From NCBI GenBank assembly GCA_013368315.1, contig JAACJM010000176.1, positions 1-64,000 of the forward strand: a DNA stretch of 64,000 nt. Reading direction: 5' to 3'. Position 1 is the stretch's first letter; every line of letters begins with the position of its first letter. The notes beneath the pieces were generated by a model, which saw only the letters and a list, made by a program, of their open reading frames with translations, was not told where the DNA came from and did not search any database. Positions 25,656 through 35,623 of this stretch are shown piece after piece. This stretch comes from Tetrapyrgos nigripes (lineage: Eukaryota > Basidiomycota > Agaricomycetes > Agaricales > Campanellaceae). The position numbers and the translations under genes were made by a program.

Positions 25656-27353
25656 ATGGACTCCCTCGGCGAATTCGCAGCCTATCTCTCGGACAGAAGG
25701 GTTCAGCAGCCCATCCTTATCCCTCCCCATAGCGCCACATCTTTGCAGAGCACACTACAGGACAGAGAAGCTCGTATTCAATCCGATCTCATAGCTCAAG
25801 AAGAATCAGGGAAACAAGTCCAGCGGATAGAACAACAACAACGGACGATAGCCAAGGATCTGTTGTCTCCCCTTCCACCTGAGGTTCTGGAAGAGATTTT
25901 CTTTCAGTATCTCCAGCTGCGGGAACCCGAGCAGCGCCGTCTCAGACTCAGACGCGGTCGAAACAAAGGTCATCATTATGACAGGATTCTACCCGTCGTA
26001 CTGCTGTGCAATATTTGCTCTTCTTGGAGGTACATCGTGCATGGCGCGCCTCGCCTGTGGACCCTCCTACTTCTTAGCCCGTACAATGATCGAGCTCCTC
26101 CTGCAGCCCTTATAGCCGAGTGGTTGCAGCGCAGTGGTTCTCTTCTCGTCGACTTGGCCATCTGTCCATTTGTACCTACCAATGACGATGAATGGGCTTC
26201 TTATGGAGATGTGCTTGTGTCCGTTGGTAAACGCTTGCATTCGTTAGAGGTGCCTATTGTGCTCCTCAAAAATGCGGCTGAACAACTGGAACGAATGTCG
26301 CTTCCCAATCTCAGACATACTCGTATTCTCCCCAAAACAGACCATAGCGCAGACGGCGTCATAGATCTACGTCATCTTCTCTTCTTCAAAACTGCGACAC
26401 GCATTAGAATAGTGGAGTTTGGAGGATACACCACACCTGGGGACGTGCGCACGTTTCTTGACTTTCCTTTTCCTACTGCTCGGATTACGAGGATCTCTAT
26501 GATGTGCTTCTCTGTGGGCCTGCCCATGTTGCAAGATATCATCCGAGCTTGTCCATTATTGGAGGATTGCGCACTGTTTTGTATTACCCGCCTTCCCACT
26601 CAGCCCCGCAACTTGCCATTGTTTGAACTCCCCCATTTACATTGCATCAGGTTACAGTTCCAGGGAGCTCATGGTGTAAAACATTTATTTGATGGTTTGC
26701 GACTTCCGGCTCTCAAGGTGCTCAGGCTGTCCATCCAAATGCACTTGCCTCCTGCATCTTCAGAAGAAGTTCTACCACACTTGTCGGCCTTGCACGGCCG
26801 TTCGGCTTTCAAGCTTCAGGATCTGACTTTGTTAGGGATCGGCGCTAACGAGACAGATAATATCTTAGATTTCCTTGGACGTATCCCGACCCTCGAGTCT
26901 CTTTCCCTGGAGGATGCCCCACTCAGCATTCCCCGGTTCTTCCGAGCTTTACGAGACGATGGAAATCAAGAGCAAGTCTGGGAGGCGTCGGCTGTGGAGG
27001 AGCGCATCGCGACTACACCCGCCCCTATCATCCTTCCCAACCTAACTAAACTCTCCGTCGTAAAGCACTTTAGAGCCGACCCAGCCAGCCTCGAATGGGA
27101 CCCCATTTCCTCCTCAGATATTGATATTGCAGATGCGGTAGCGTCCCGTTGCCCGGGGGCTGTTGTCGACGATATCGAGACCCATAGGATTACATCTCGG
27201 CCAGTGACCAAAAGGCTAAGAAGCTTCACTTTCCAAGCATATGAGAGAGATCTTTCTGAGGATGCGATGTCGATACTGATGGAGTGTAGAAAGAAGGGGT
27301 TGCAGCTCAAAATCTCGCCTATTCCAAATTTTCCAGGAAGTTCGTCATCATGA
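25656..27353 (+). CDS. F-box protein, intact tandem copy
   Basis: Intronless frame of 565 residues. I start at the ATG at 25656 (MDSLGEFAAYLS) because the paralogue starts at the same place; the frame is open further up to 25557. The F-box is at about residues 65-85 (DLLSPLPPEVLEEIFFQYLQ), followed by a WRYIVHGAPRLWTLL segment typical of basidiomycete F-box proteins, LRR-like leucine-rich repeats (FPTARITRISMMCFSVGLPM; FKLQDLTLLGIGANE; LESLSLEDAPLSIPRF) and a conserved C-terminal FQAYERDLSEDAMSILMECR. Likely role: target recognition in an SCF E3 ligase; the target is unknown. The other F-box relics in the window share this architecture. Confidence 0.85.
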   Translation: MDSLGEFAAYLSDRRVQQPILIPPHSATSLQSTLQDREARIQSDLIAQEESGKQVQRIEQQQRTIAKDLLSPLPPEVLEEIFFQYLQLREPEQRRLRLRRGRNKGHHYDRILPVVLLCNICSSWRYIVHGAPRLWTLLLLSPYNDRAPPAALIAEWLQRSGSLLVDLAICPFVPTNDDEWASYGDVLVSVGKRLHSLEVPIVLLKNAAEQLERMSLPNLRHTRILPKTDHSADGVIDLRHLLFFKTATRIRIVEFGGYTTPGDVRTFLDFPFPTARITRISMMCFSVGLPMLQDIIRACPLLEDCALFCITRLPTQPRNLPLFELPHLHCIRLQFQGAHGVKHLFDGLRLPALKVLRLSIQMHLPPASSEEVLPHLSALHGRSAFKLQDLTLLGIGANETDNILDFLGRIPTLESLSLEDAPLSIPRFFRALRDDGNQEQVWEASAVEERIATTPAPIILPNLTKLSVVKHFRADPASLEWDPISSSDIDIADAVASRCPGAVVDDIETHRITSRPVTKRLRSFTFQAYERDLSEDAMSILMECRKKGLQLKISPIPNFPGSSSS

Positions 27354-28522
27354 TATGTTGGAGCAAAAGACACTTGGTGGAGAGGCAGAGTACCCGAGAT
27401 GTAGATACTCTAATGTTTCTTGTTCAAAAAAGATGTACATAATTGTAATACTAAGTGTTTGTGTATACATCATACGGCGCTTCAAAAAAACGTGATGTGT
27501 AATTGGTCAATCTCATTCACATTGTACTGTGCGTCCGACACCGACCTCTATCCTCTCAGAAAAGATTGGTGAAGCACTTGCAGCCAGCATAGGGAAGCTC
27601 ACGGTGCTGGGCATCATGCTCTAGCTTCATCCTGGCGACTTATCCGACGTGGAGACGGTGGAGTCTTCTCGGCGCAAAATCAGCATTATATCCTCAAGCA
27701 CTCGAAGCAATTCAAGTCTTCATCAAGTCAATGGGCTTGTAATCAATGAAGAGAGCTCGCGAGCATATAACAAATGGTCTGAAGCAAATTCCAAGGATGG
27801 AAAGTGGTATGGTCATCATCTGAGCAGACATCGTGTACCTTTACTGGGAAGCTTTGTAGTACGTCTTGATATTTTGTATCTCCGGCCTTGGGAATGAACC
27901 TGACTAGTGTCTTTGCTAGAATTCACACCTAATAGGCTGTTTTCTCCTCCGTTGCGAGCGAGTGACGGAGTTTCGTTGGAGTTTTGCACTCATAGCGTGG
28001 GCGCTCTTCTCGAGTTCAATCAATGAACAAGTTACCTTGGATGTGTCGCAGAAACCTGCCGATTCTATATAACGCGTAATTTCAAGTTGAATCCAGACGT
28101 CGCTGAAGAGGAGATTGACGCAATGACCTGGATATCGGTGGGCTAGGCATTCGTAGAGTGAATGATGTATCACTGTTCAGGGTTTTGGCATGGCGGTATG
28201 GCAGTTGACTCTCTGTTCTTTGGCGACCATCTTCTGGAAATCCCCTAGCATGTATTCTAACATTTTTCGCCTCAAAATCTAAGGTCGTCTCATCGTAATA
28301 ACAAGCAACTTACTCAGAAAATCCCTTTTCGCTGTCGGCGGCGTTTGTCGACAACGCGGTCACATGGGACTTTTGTGACCCTAATGCCCCTAATCCTCGT
28401 CTGTAGGGCATATAAGGCATGCTCATGGCCCCTTTGGCCTTCACCTCTCTTATTTCTTGACTATCGTCTTGACAAGGTCTAGCGCGCGGCAACGCAACAA
28501 AAACAAAAGCAACACAAGCAAT
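27354..28522. other. intergenic, with TATA box of the next gene
   Basis: No gene supported. The frame at 27649-27897 has no recognisable feature. TATAAGG at 28411-28417 lies about 110 bases before the ATG at 28523, followed by a CT-rich stretch, and is the likely promoter of the orphan gene. Confidence 0.5.
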
Positions 28523-29269
28523 ATGCACTCAACCCCCAAAATCGAGCAACACTTGTTCTACCAAACAAGTTCCGCCCCCGGCTCTGGTCCAACAACCAAG
28601 AAGGAGCGACGAAAAGCGGTGATCCTGCCTCCCCAGGTAGTCCCGCCCCCAAGCTCGGTTTCCAAGTTCCGCCTCAGCAAAGAGATGGACTGGTTGATGA
28701 ACGAGCTCCATGATAATTCCTCTGACGCCCCTATACCCTTTACTGGACGTCCTCGCTCTCTAGATAGCAGCGTTTCCAACGACACCCCTAGTCTCATCAC
28801 CGACCCCGGCTCAGATACCCCTTATACCAGCGACGCCGACGCCGCCGACGAAGACTATATTGAGATTGATTCATACTACTTCGGCCGCTACGACAACGAT
28901 AGCGACTACAGCGATACCCCCGATACCCAACACCAACCCCTTTCCACTTTTAGCCAATACACCATCCAAAAAGACTTTGTCTCGATACCCTCTCCCGAAG
29001 CCCGACTCGCTGGCATTCTGGAACTCGAAAAAGAAAATAGAAACCCTCTCAACACAGCTCCCATCGATCCGTCTGCCCAAGTTGATTTCAACCCGGAAGA
29101 CTACTTCTGGGACCTATACCCCCAGCCTCTTTATGTTTACGACGGACATCTAAAAACCAGATTTGTTTCGGCAGCGGTGATTGCGCAACATCGTTTGAAG
29201 ATGGAGAGTAAAGCGAAGACGGAAAAGGAATCAGTGTTGAAGAGGGTGTTCGGTGGTGTCAAAAACTAA
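28523..29269 (+). CDS. orphan acidic, disordered protein
   Basis: Single exon, 248 residues, starting MHSTPKIEQHLFYQ; an in-frame ATG at 28457 would add 22 residues but falls close to the expected transcription start. Pro/Ser-rich N-terminus, an Asp/Ser/Tyr-rich acidic middle (SDADAADEDYIEID, YDNDSDYSD) and a more ordered C-terminus (FNPEDYFWDLYPQPLYVYDG, then a Lys-rich helix ending VLKRVFGGVKN). No domain recognised. The codon structure is clean, and a TATA box lies upstream. A very long polypyrimidine tract begins right after the stop codon and may be its 3' untranslated region. Confidence 0.65.
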   Translation: MHSTPKIEQHLFYQTSSAPGSGPTTKKERRKAVILPPQVVPPPSSVSKFRLSKEMDWLMNELHDNSSDAPIPFTGRPRSLDSSVSNDTPSLITDPGSDTPYTSDADAADEDYIEIDSYYFGRYDNDSDYSDTPDTQHQPLSTFSQYTIQKDFVSIPSPEARLAGILELEKENRNPLNTAPIDPSAQVDFNPEDYFWDLYPQPLYVYDGHLKTRFVSAAVIAQHRLKMESKAKTEKESVLKRVFGGVKN

Positions 29270-29274
29270 CTGCT

Positions 29275-30370
29275 TTTTTTCTTTCTTATAGACTTTGCAC
29301 TACTGCGTTTCCCCTCGTTCTTGGACTTTGGTCTCTGTGTCTCGCTCTGCGTTCTTTGGTCTTACTCTGGCTAGCTCTTCACTCTCAGTTTTGCTCTAGT
29401 TCTTCGGTCCTGCTCGTGCACTCTTGGCCTAGTGCTTGGTCTTCTCTGGCTCTTCACGGTCTTGGTTTGGTCTTCGCTATTTCCTCTGAAATCTCTCGAG
29501 CTCGCCTTTTCGTTCCTGTTTACTTTCTATTCTCACCTTTCCAATCTTCTTTTATGTTTTCGTGTTCTTTTTTCGTTCTCTTTTCCGTTTTCGCTCCGCT
29601 CTCTCTCTCTGTCTCTTTTTGTTTTGCTTTACGTTCTTGTTTCCTTTCTTTTTTTTTCCCTTCTCTTTTTCTCTCTCCTTTCTTTCGTCTGTTTCTGTTT
29701 CTGTTTCTGTTTCCATTCCTCTCTCTGTGTTCTCTGTTCTGTGTTTCCAATGGTCCATTTTCCAGTCTCGTTATTTACTCTCTTTTCTCTTTCACTTGCT
29801 CTCTTACTCTTTCTCCCTTCCTCCATTTCTCTGTCCGTCTCTTTCCATTCTTTCGTTCTGTCCCGCTGTCTGTATCTCTGTCTCCCTCTCTCTCCTCATC
29901 TCTGTTTTTATCCATCTTTCTTTCTTTCACCATTCTTTCCGATCCTCTGCTGTTTTCTCTTTCTTGTCTTCTCTTTCTTGTCTTTCCCATTCCCTTCCCT
30001 CTCTCTTTTACTCCTTTCCCCTCTACGTCCTCTTTTTGTGCTCTCTTCCCCTACTGTCTTCATCTCTTTCAATTTCTTTTTCATCTATCTTCATATTCTC
30101 CCTTCTCTCTCGATCTGTTTATGCTTTTTTTTTTCATCCACTGTTTATTCACTCCTTCGGACTGCTTCTCTTTTTTCCTTGTCTTTCCTCTTTCCTGCCA
30201 TTTTCCTCGTCTGTTATTCTCTCATCTCTTGTCTCTTTACATCCTCTCATTCTCTATCTCTGTTTCCTGTGATCTCCGTTCGCAGGACCTTTTCTTTCAT
30301 TTCTCTGTCCAGGCGCTGCGACGATGGCCGGGGTCGTCCTCCACTTCGATAGTTTGTTCTCTTTTTTTTT
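29275..30370. repeat. ~1.1-kb polypyrimidine (plus strand) tract
   Basis: From just after the orphan gene's stop, the plus strand is overwhelmingly T and C with scattered G and very few A, ending in a T-run at 30361-30370. It includes TTTCTG hexamer repeats at about 29691-29720. All three plus-strand frames are open for hundreds of codons (Phe/Ser/Leu only) because stop codons need A; these frames are not genes. The strand asymmetry is the strongest compositional anomaly in the window. Confidence 0.85.
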
Positions 30371-31820
30371 CCCGCCTTGACGAATGGTGTCCGGTTCGAC
30401 TCCGGAGGCGTTCTTTTTGATGAAACACACATGATATTCGAGCACCAATCCTCAGTCTACAAGTTGGGAAGGCAAGTCGTCGGTTTCAGAATCATAGTAC
30501 ATGTTATAACACTAATACGTTGCAGTGACAGAAGTAGAATTGACTACTCGAAGGCAGGTATTAGGAGAGAACCGATGTGGGGTCAGACAAAAAATATCTC
30601 GAAAGGACCATGTTTAACGCCTGCAAAAAGCACCTTCAAGGCTTAGAATCGCAAAACCATTGATGAACTTGGGATTACACCCACCCGCTACCTTCAACAT
30701 TTCCTTCCCAGTTGCCTTGGCACTCTTGTTACGATGAAATATTGATCGTAGCCTTCACCAGGTATCGCATCCCCATGGAAATCACACTGAATGCCACCAG
30801 CCTCTGCGACGGTTTCGTCCAGCGTTCCCAAATTCCAGCTTTCTCTGTTGGATCAGAAGTCAAGACCCTCCTCTTGCGCCATTCAATCTGGTTGGCGCAT
30901 ATGAGAGATGGGAAGGCGCTTCGGAAAACCCTTCACTTTCGGTTCAGCAGTGTGGGGGGTGGTTGGAGCAGTCCTAATAGAGGGATATCAGACACAGATA
31001 AAAAATGCCAGGAAAAATCCTACGCACTGCGCGAGACTTGTCGTTGAGGAAGAATGAAGCGAGTCAGACGATGGTTGGCCTTTGGAGTCGCTGTCGGGAG
31101 CTGTTCTAGAGAAAGAACATCAGCGTTCAAAGCACTAGTATTACGGAATTCCGACCCAGTGTATGATAGAACAAAAAGACATCGCAGGGTGGGAGGGTCT
31201 TGGGTCGCGTCGTCAAAGGTCTCAACAGTCATCGCCTGATGGTTTTGCTTTTGGCCAATTGTCAGGCATCCCAGACTGAGACTGAACAGACTGAGGGAGA
31301 CTCATCGGGTGGTCCAGCTTCAAGGACAAAGGAAGTTTCTTCTGTCTTCGCCATTAGGAGTGAACCCTTCCTCAATGAACGGAGCGCGCACACGGATTGC
31401 TCTTGGATTGCCCATTCGCGCACAATCACGGGCCAATGGCCATGAATTTTAGTACTATGCATTATTTTCAGAAAACAACCAAGTAAAACGCACCTAAAGT
31501 CTCTAGATCACGGCCTGCATCGTTCCATTGAGCTCCATGAGCGTATCGCGGTGTACAACCTCAGATATTGCGTCCTTCGGTTTTGCGTGACCGTCCAGGA
31601 TCGAACATGCTATCCTGTCTCTTGGTTGTCAAACTGTCCTTCAAATGATCGGTCTTGCAAGTTGAAGATTACAGGTTAACCCACTAGCTTTATTAACGCG
31701 TCAAAGTCGCGTTTTTCTCTAGGTATGTACTAAAATACTAATTTTGTGCTACTTGTATACATATGCGAGCGTATTTGCTGGTATTTGAGGTGACACAGAA
31801 GTGGTACGAGGAGGAGAGGG
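30371..31820. other. gene-poor stretch between polypyrimidine tract and duplication
   Basis: No supported gene. Short frames on both strands (30377-30646, 31020-31462) show no domain. A hairpin resembling a tRNA T-arm (30390-30406) is discussed among the rejected items. Confidence 0.4.
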
Positions 31821-31889
31821 TTGACAGGATTGACACTTTTCAAACAGCCAGAGGGACGTCCACTTAAACCTTCGTGTCGGAGCCTGACG

Positions 31890-33266
31890 TTATACTTCCT
31901 CCAGGACGTCTATTGTGTTCCCACGACCCGACATGGTTGACTCTTGATTTGGAGTCTGGAAAATCATGGAGGTGTACTTTTCGGCGGTACGGGTTGTCCA
32001 TCCGCTTCCACTCATCACCCGCAGAATGATCAGATCGGAGCTTATGCACTGCAAACTCTAGAGTGAGCGACAGCGGAGAGGAAGGTAGCAAACAATGAAC
32101 TTACCATCCATTGCACCATGAGCTGAAGGAACACATTTGAGACGGGATTATTCTTGTTGTACCTATCAACGACATCGGCAAGGTTTATTAAGATATGTGA
32201 CCATTGACGAGCAATACCTACAAGATGAGGAAAATGAGACCAAGAGTACCATACATCGCAGAACTCTCCAATAAGATCGTCCATGCCGATATGTAGTGAT
32301 CCCGATACTCCGGTGTATTCCCGAGAGCTTTCGTCGCTTGACGTTGTAGGTAGATCAAACGAAAGACGATGATGAGGGTAATAAGCACTTGCAAGGAAAG
32401 GCTTATTGAGAAGAAGGCTGTTCCAAACTTGATCGCATCTGCAGAATTGAAGGTATGTCCTGGTTGAGCACTAGTGAACAGCAGAAGGGTGCCCATGACT
32501 GTAACGGTGTCGTTCCATCAGCTCAGAGGCTTTGTACAGGCGAGGAAGACAGACTTACTAAAAGAGCCCAAGAACGCGACAACAGTCAAAGATACAATCC
32601 AATATACACCCCAAATAACGTAAAGTCGCCAAATCTAAAACCACAGAAACATCCAAGAAACATCAGACCATTCCATTCTGTCCAACTGGTCGAACGCACC
32701 ATGAGCATATCATTGAGCCAGATTGAAATGGTAGGGAAGATGTTATTGCAAATTAGCACCATTGTAGACCTGAAGCTGTTCTGCACAAATATGGCTGGTC
32801 CTCCTGCACGCAATGAGCTCCATACAGTCCTTTTGACGATCAGTACTGGCGTAACCCACCTGGATCATTACGATGAGTGATGTACCCATCAACTACAAAA
32901 CATACGTTAGTGTTGAAACCATAATCGCTTTAAGTTAACGCACTGTTTGTTTGGATACTGGTGCCAAGATATGTTGTGGATAAGCCGAAGATAATGGTCA
33001 TATAAGGCATGAACAACCAGGACAAAGTGTTTGAGCCCCGTCTTTTATCGCCAAGCCTGACGAAAGAGAAGTACATGGCAGAACCATACACGGCGAAATG
33101 AATCCCTATAAACGAAAGGAAGTCAGTCTATGAATGCTTGATGGTGAGAAGCGATAGTACCCCAAGACATGGCCCCAAGGAAGCTGCCAAGGAGCAAAGT
33201 ACGCTCAAAGTCGTAAGCTGACGGCGGTTCGCCCGCGTCAGGGAAAGTGAAATTGCCAGAAGACAT
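31890..33266 (-). CDS. seven-TM integral membrane protein, copy 2
   Basis: Same exon structure and start (MSSGN) as copy 1, and nearly identical helices: the FWRLYVIWGVYWIVSL region, LQVLITLIIVFRLIYLQRQA, and LLESSAMYGTLGLIFLIL. After the last intron it reads SLQCISSDLIILRVMSGSGW and ends NTIDVLEEV with TAA at 31890-31892. Relative to copy 1, a short indel near 31933 puts the final 20 or so residues in another frame, so the two proteins have different C-terminal tails. No disabling change was seen. It belongs to the uncharacterised Agaricomycete seven-TM family. It lies downstream of UstYa copy C, which suggests the pair was duplicated and kept as a unit. Confidence 0.8.
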
Positions 33267-33683
33267 CGTCAACCACTGAAGACGGTGTCAAGATAGAGTA
33301 CCAAGAAACGTTACCCTTGCCATTGCTCTAAAGTAGAACTTATACACAGAGCGGGAGTACTTGAGAAGGTGGTGATTAATTGACAGGTGAGGCACGCCCG
33401 CGCGCGTGATCCCGCGTCGAGATGGGAATACGATGGGAATAGCATCTTATAGTATCCACACACAGAATACATGATGGCCAGGATAGGATGGGATTTCAAA
33501 GAACCTTAAAAACAAAATAGGACACAATTTCGATGTTGAGAAAGCCGAATACCAGAACAAAGAACCAAGCTTAAGTACAGTTGTATGTGTACAAACTAAA
33601 AGCAAATCGTAACTATTTCAAAACCTTTTTTTTTCGGTTGTAAAAAAAACATACGAGACAGAGCAATGAGCCCTCTTCTCCTC
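33267..33683. other. spacer between UstYa copy C and seven-TM copy 2
   Basis: Collinear with 11016-11435; carries the presumed seven-TM promoter. No gene. Confidence 0.6.
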
Positions 33684-34527
33684 CTACTCATCTGATCCTC
33701 CACAAGCCATCTTCGCCGCTTCGTGCGACTGGTCTGAAATATTATACAACGCGTTAAAATCCCTACACTCATGCTTCGTCCCATCCCCTCCAAAACTCGC
33801 TGTGCCATTCGCAAAATAGATATGTTTTAACACCGGATCTGCACTGCATGTCACCATCTCCCGTAGATAGATCAGACAGTGGTGAAGGTGATAGAACGAC
33901 CCGTATATGGCATCAGTATTGACCTTGTTCTTGGATGCGTCGCTGGCGACATTGTAGTGAACCTCGAGAACGCGACGGGCCGTGTCGAGGCAATGCATGG
34001 CGTGGAATCCGCTAATCGAATAGAGCACAGTGTTGTTCTCGATGTCCTGCGAGATAAATCCCTTATTTTTGGGGAAAAACGAATCCCACTGAAAAGACGA
34101 ATGAACATACGCGAAGTGAAGCATTGGACGAGAAAGACGTACCTCGGCGTCAGCAGCTGAGCCAGAGAGGGCTGAATTGTTGGAACTCTCAAAGGTCATA
34201 GAGACAGAGCCTGCCAAAAGAAACGAGTGACCAGCCATGAATGGAAAATATGGTTCTGAAGCTCAAGGACTAACCTTTCTTGTAATCACCAAACGTCGCT
34301 TCTTCGAGTGCAGTCATGCTGCTGAGGTTGACGAGATCTTTTGGAGTTCATCAGATTGAGGAGGTTGTTACAGCAGGAAACTTACCCGACATTGGGCTGT
34401 CTGCAGGACCACAGACAGACTCCGCAAGGAAGTATCCCGCGGCAAGCAGGTTCTTGGGTTTAGTACTGGCAGTGACCAAGGCAGGGCGCTGGACTAGAAG
34501 AGCGAAAAGAGACAAGAGAACGGGCAT
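33684..34527 (-). CDS. UstYa-like (DUF3328) oxidase, copy C
   Basis: Exons 2-4 match copies A and B; both HxxHC motifs (HAMHC, HLHHC) and TKHECRD are present. One codon is missing after the second motif (DPVLKHIYF against DPALEHHIYF). The N-terminus differs: homology to A and B stops at the codons for LLSLFALLVQ, and the protein probably starts MPVLLSLFALLVQRPALV at 34527, losing the first residues (MIKLQLY) of the others but keeping a hydrophobic signal. The upstream frame is open to 34878, so a longer protein is possible but less likely. A CATAAAAGG is still found upstream, now about 105 bases from the ATG. Predicted role as for copy A. Confidence 0.8.
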
Positions 34528-34629
34528 CTGGTATGGTTTAAGAATCAATAGAGTATCTGCCCCAGCCTGCCAGAGAGGTAACTCTGGATAAGAGGTCTGG
34601 TAGATTGACATACTGGACTGTGCTTCGAG

Positions 34630-34638
34630 CCTTTTATG
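34630..34638 (-). promoter_or_regulatory. TATA-like CATAAAAGG of UstYa copy C
   Basis: Same 9-mer as at copies A and B, although the sequence between it and the ATG is unrelated to theirs. Confidence 0.5.
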
Positions 34639-34920
34639 CGTATCGGACCTGACACCGGTACATATTTCTGAAGGAATGTTGGAGATGAGGTCGAGTACTG
34701 GACAATTTGATCTTTGCCAAGGACCAGCCTCGATCTCCTGAAATCCTGTCAAGATGTTGAAAACCTGTTCAGATCTGGACGATAGATAGGCTGTTGATTT
34801 GGGAGAAGTTGACACGCCAGTTCTGAGTTTACTCACAATCCAACACTTACCGTCTGAGTCAGTTGAGCGCAGTTTCAATTTGAATCCACCTCCTCATTTT
34901 CCAAGGTGAGGAGACTTTTT

Positions 34921-35575
34921 AAAAAATGGAGGCCGGCATTCACGGTTGCAGTGGCCTGATGGCCACTTACATAAGTGCACAGCCATCGTAAAGACTGTCC
35001 GCCCCGTCATCTGGCTTTCCCTGTCATTGTACGCTGTCGTATGTACTCAAATATGCATCTAGGATGCTATATGTACTATAGGTATTGTATGATACTACTA
35101 TGAAATCTATCTTATGCTAAGAAGCCGTAGTCGACTATTTTTGTGAGGAGGAAGTGAGACCGATACGCGTGACATAACGCGGCTGTCACAACTAATTAGC
35201 AAAATGTCGCGCCGAAATGTATTTCGTAGAAACTACGTGTCATAAGTGACCTTTTTGACCCATATAAAGCAACCATTCTACTAAGTTTTTCATTTTCGAG
35301 GGCGTGCCAGAACGAATTGCCCGTATCATAAAAAATGTGTTAGATAGAAAATCTAATTTCTTTCAAACATTACATTTCTTGATTTCCCTCGACCACGCCC
35401 TGATTTTCAATAATCTATTACGAGTTGTCAACTCGAAGTAAGAGTAGTACGCAAAGACAGAAAAAAAGTCGGGGTGGACATTTTCAACCTGACTTTGGCA
35501 GAGGACTTTGTCACTTGTGGCTGTGTGCTTGGTAAGCTCCCAGAACCTTGCAGGCATTGCCGGCCTCCACTTTTT
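34921..35575. mobile_element. 655-bp non-autonomous terminal-inverted-repeat element
   Basis: The ends are inverted copies. The left end AAAAAATGGAGGCCGGCATT pairs with the complement of the right end, AAAAAGTGGAGGCCGGCAAT. Further in, the arms stay similar for about 60 bases with gaps (left CTTACATAAGTGCACAGCCA, right CTTACCAAGCACACAGCCA). The interior is AT-rich with no coding frame. No convincing target-site duplication was found, so the superfamily is open. It lies between UstYa copy C and the start of the F-box gene at 35624 and supplies that gene's proximal upstream sequence. Confidence 0.65.
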
Positions 35576-35623
35576 ATGCTCCTTGAATAAGTATACTAAA
35601 TTTCTGAAATAGGTTACCACAAG

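Larger units (their letters stand above)
31821..34523. repeat. segmental duplication, right copy (2.7 kb)
   Basis: Partner of 9574-12278 in the same orientation, about 22 kb away. Contains seven-TM copy 2 and UstYa copy C. It ends at GAGAACGG inside the UstYa signal-peptide exon, so the 5' end of gene C comes from different sequence. Confidence 0.9.

Noticed and set aside
30390..30406. Hairpin TCCGG-TTCGACT-CCGGA resembling a tRNA T-arm followed by T-run
   Set aside because: No matching D-arm, anticodon arm or acceptor stem upstream; that space is polypyrimidine sequence.
29356..30420. 354-codon open frame plus two overlapping long frames on the plus strand
   Set aside because: All three frames are open because the tract lacks A; composition is almost only Phe/Ser/Leu with no domain, so these are not genes.
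31595..31700. tRNA-like minus-strand segment with GTTCGATCC and GTGGGTTAACC
   Set aside because: The T-loop is ten bases rather than seven, spacing between arms is wrong and there is no acceptor stem.
34351..34878. 175-codon frame extending upstream of UstYa copy C
   Set aside because: The part beyond 34527 has no similarity to copies A and B and reads through the CATAAAAGG promoter word; treated as leader or upstream DNA.
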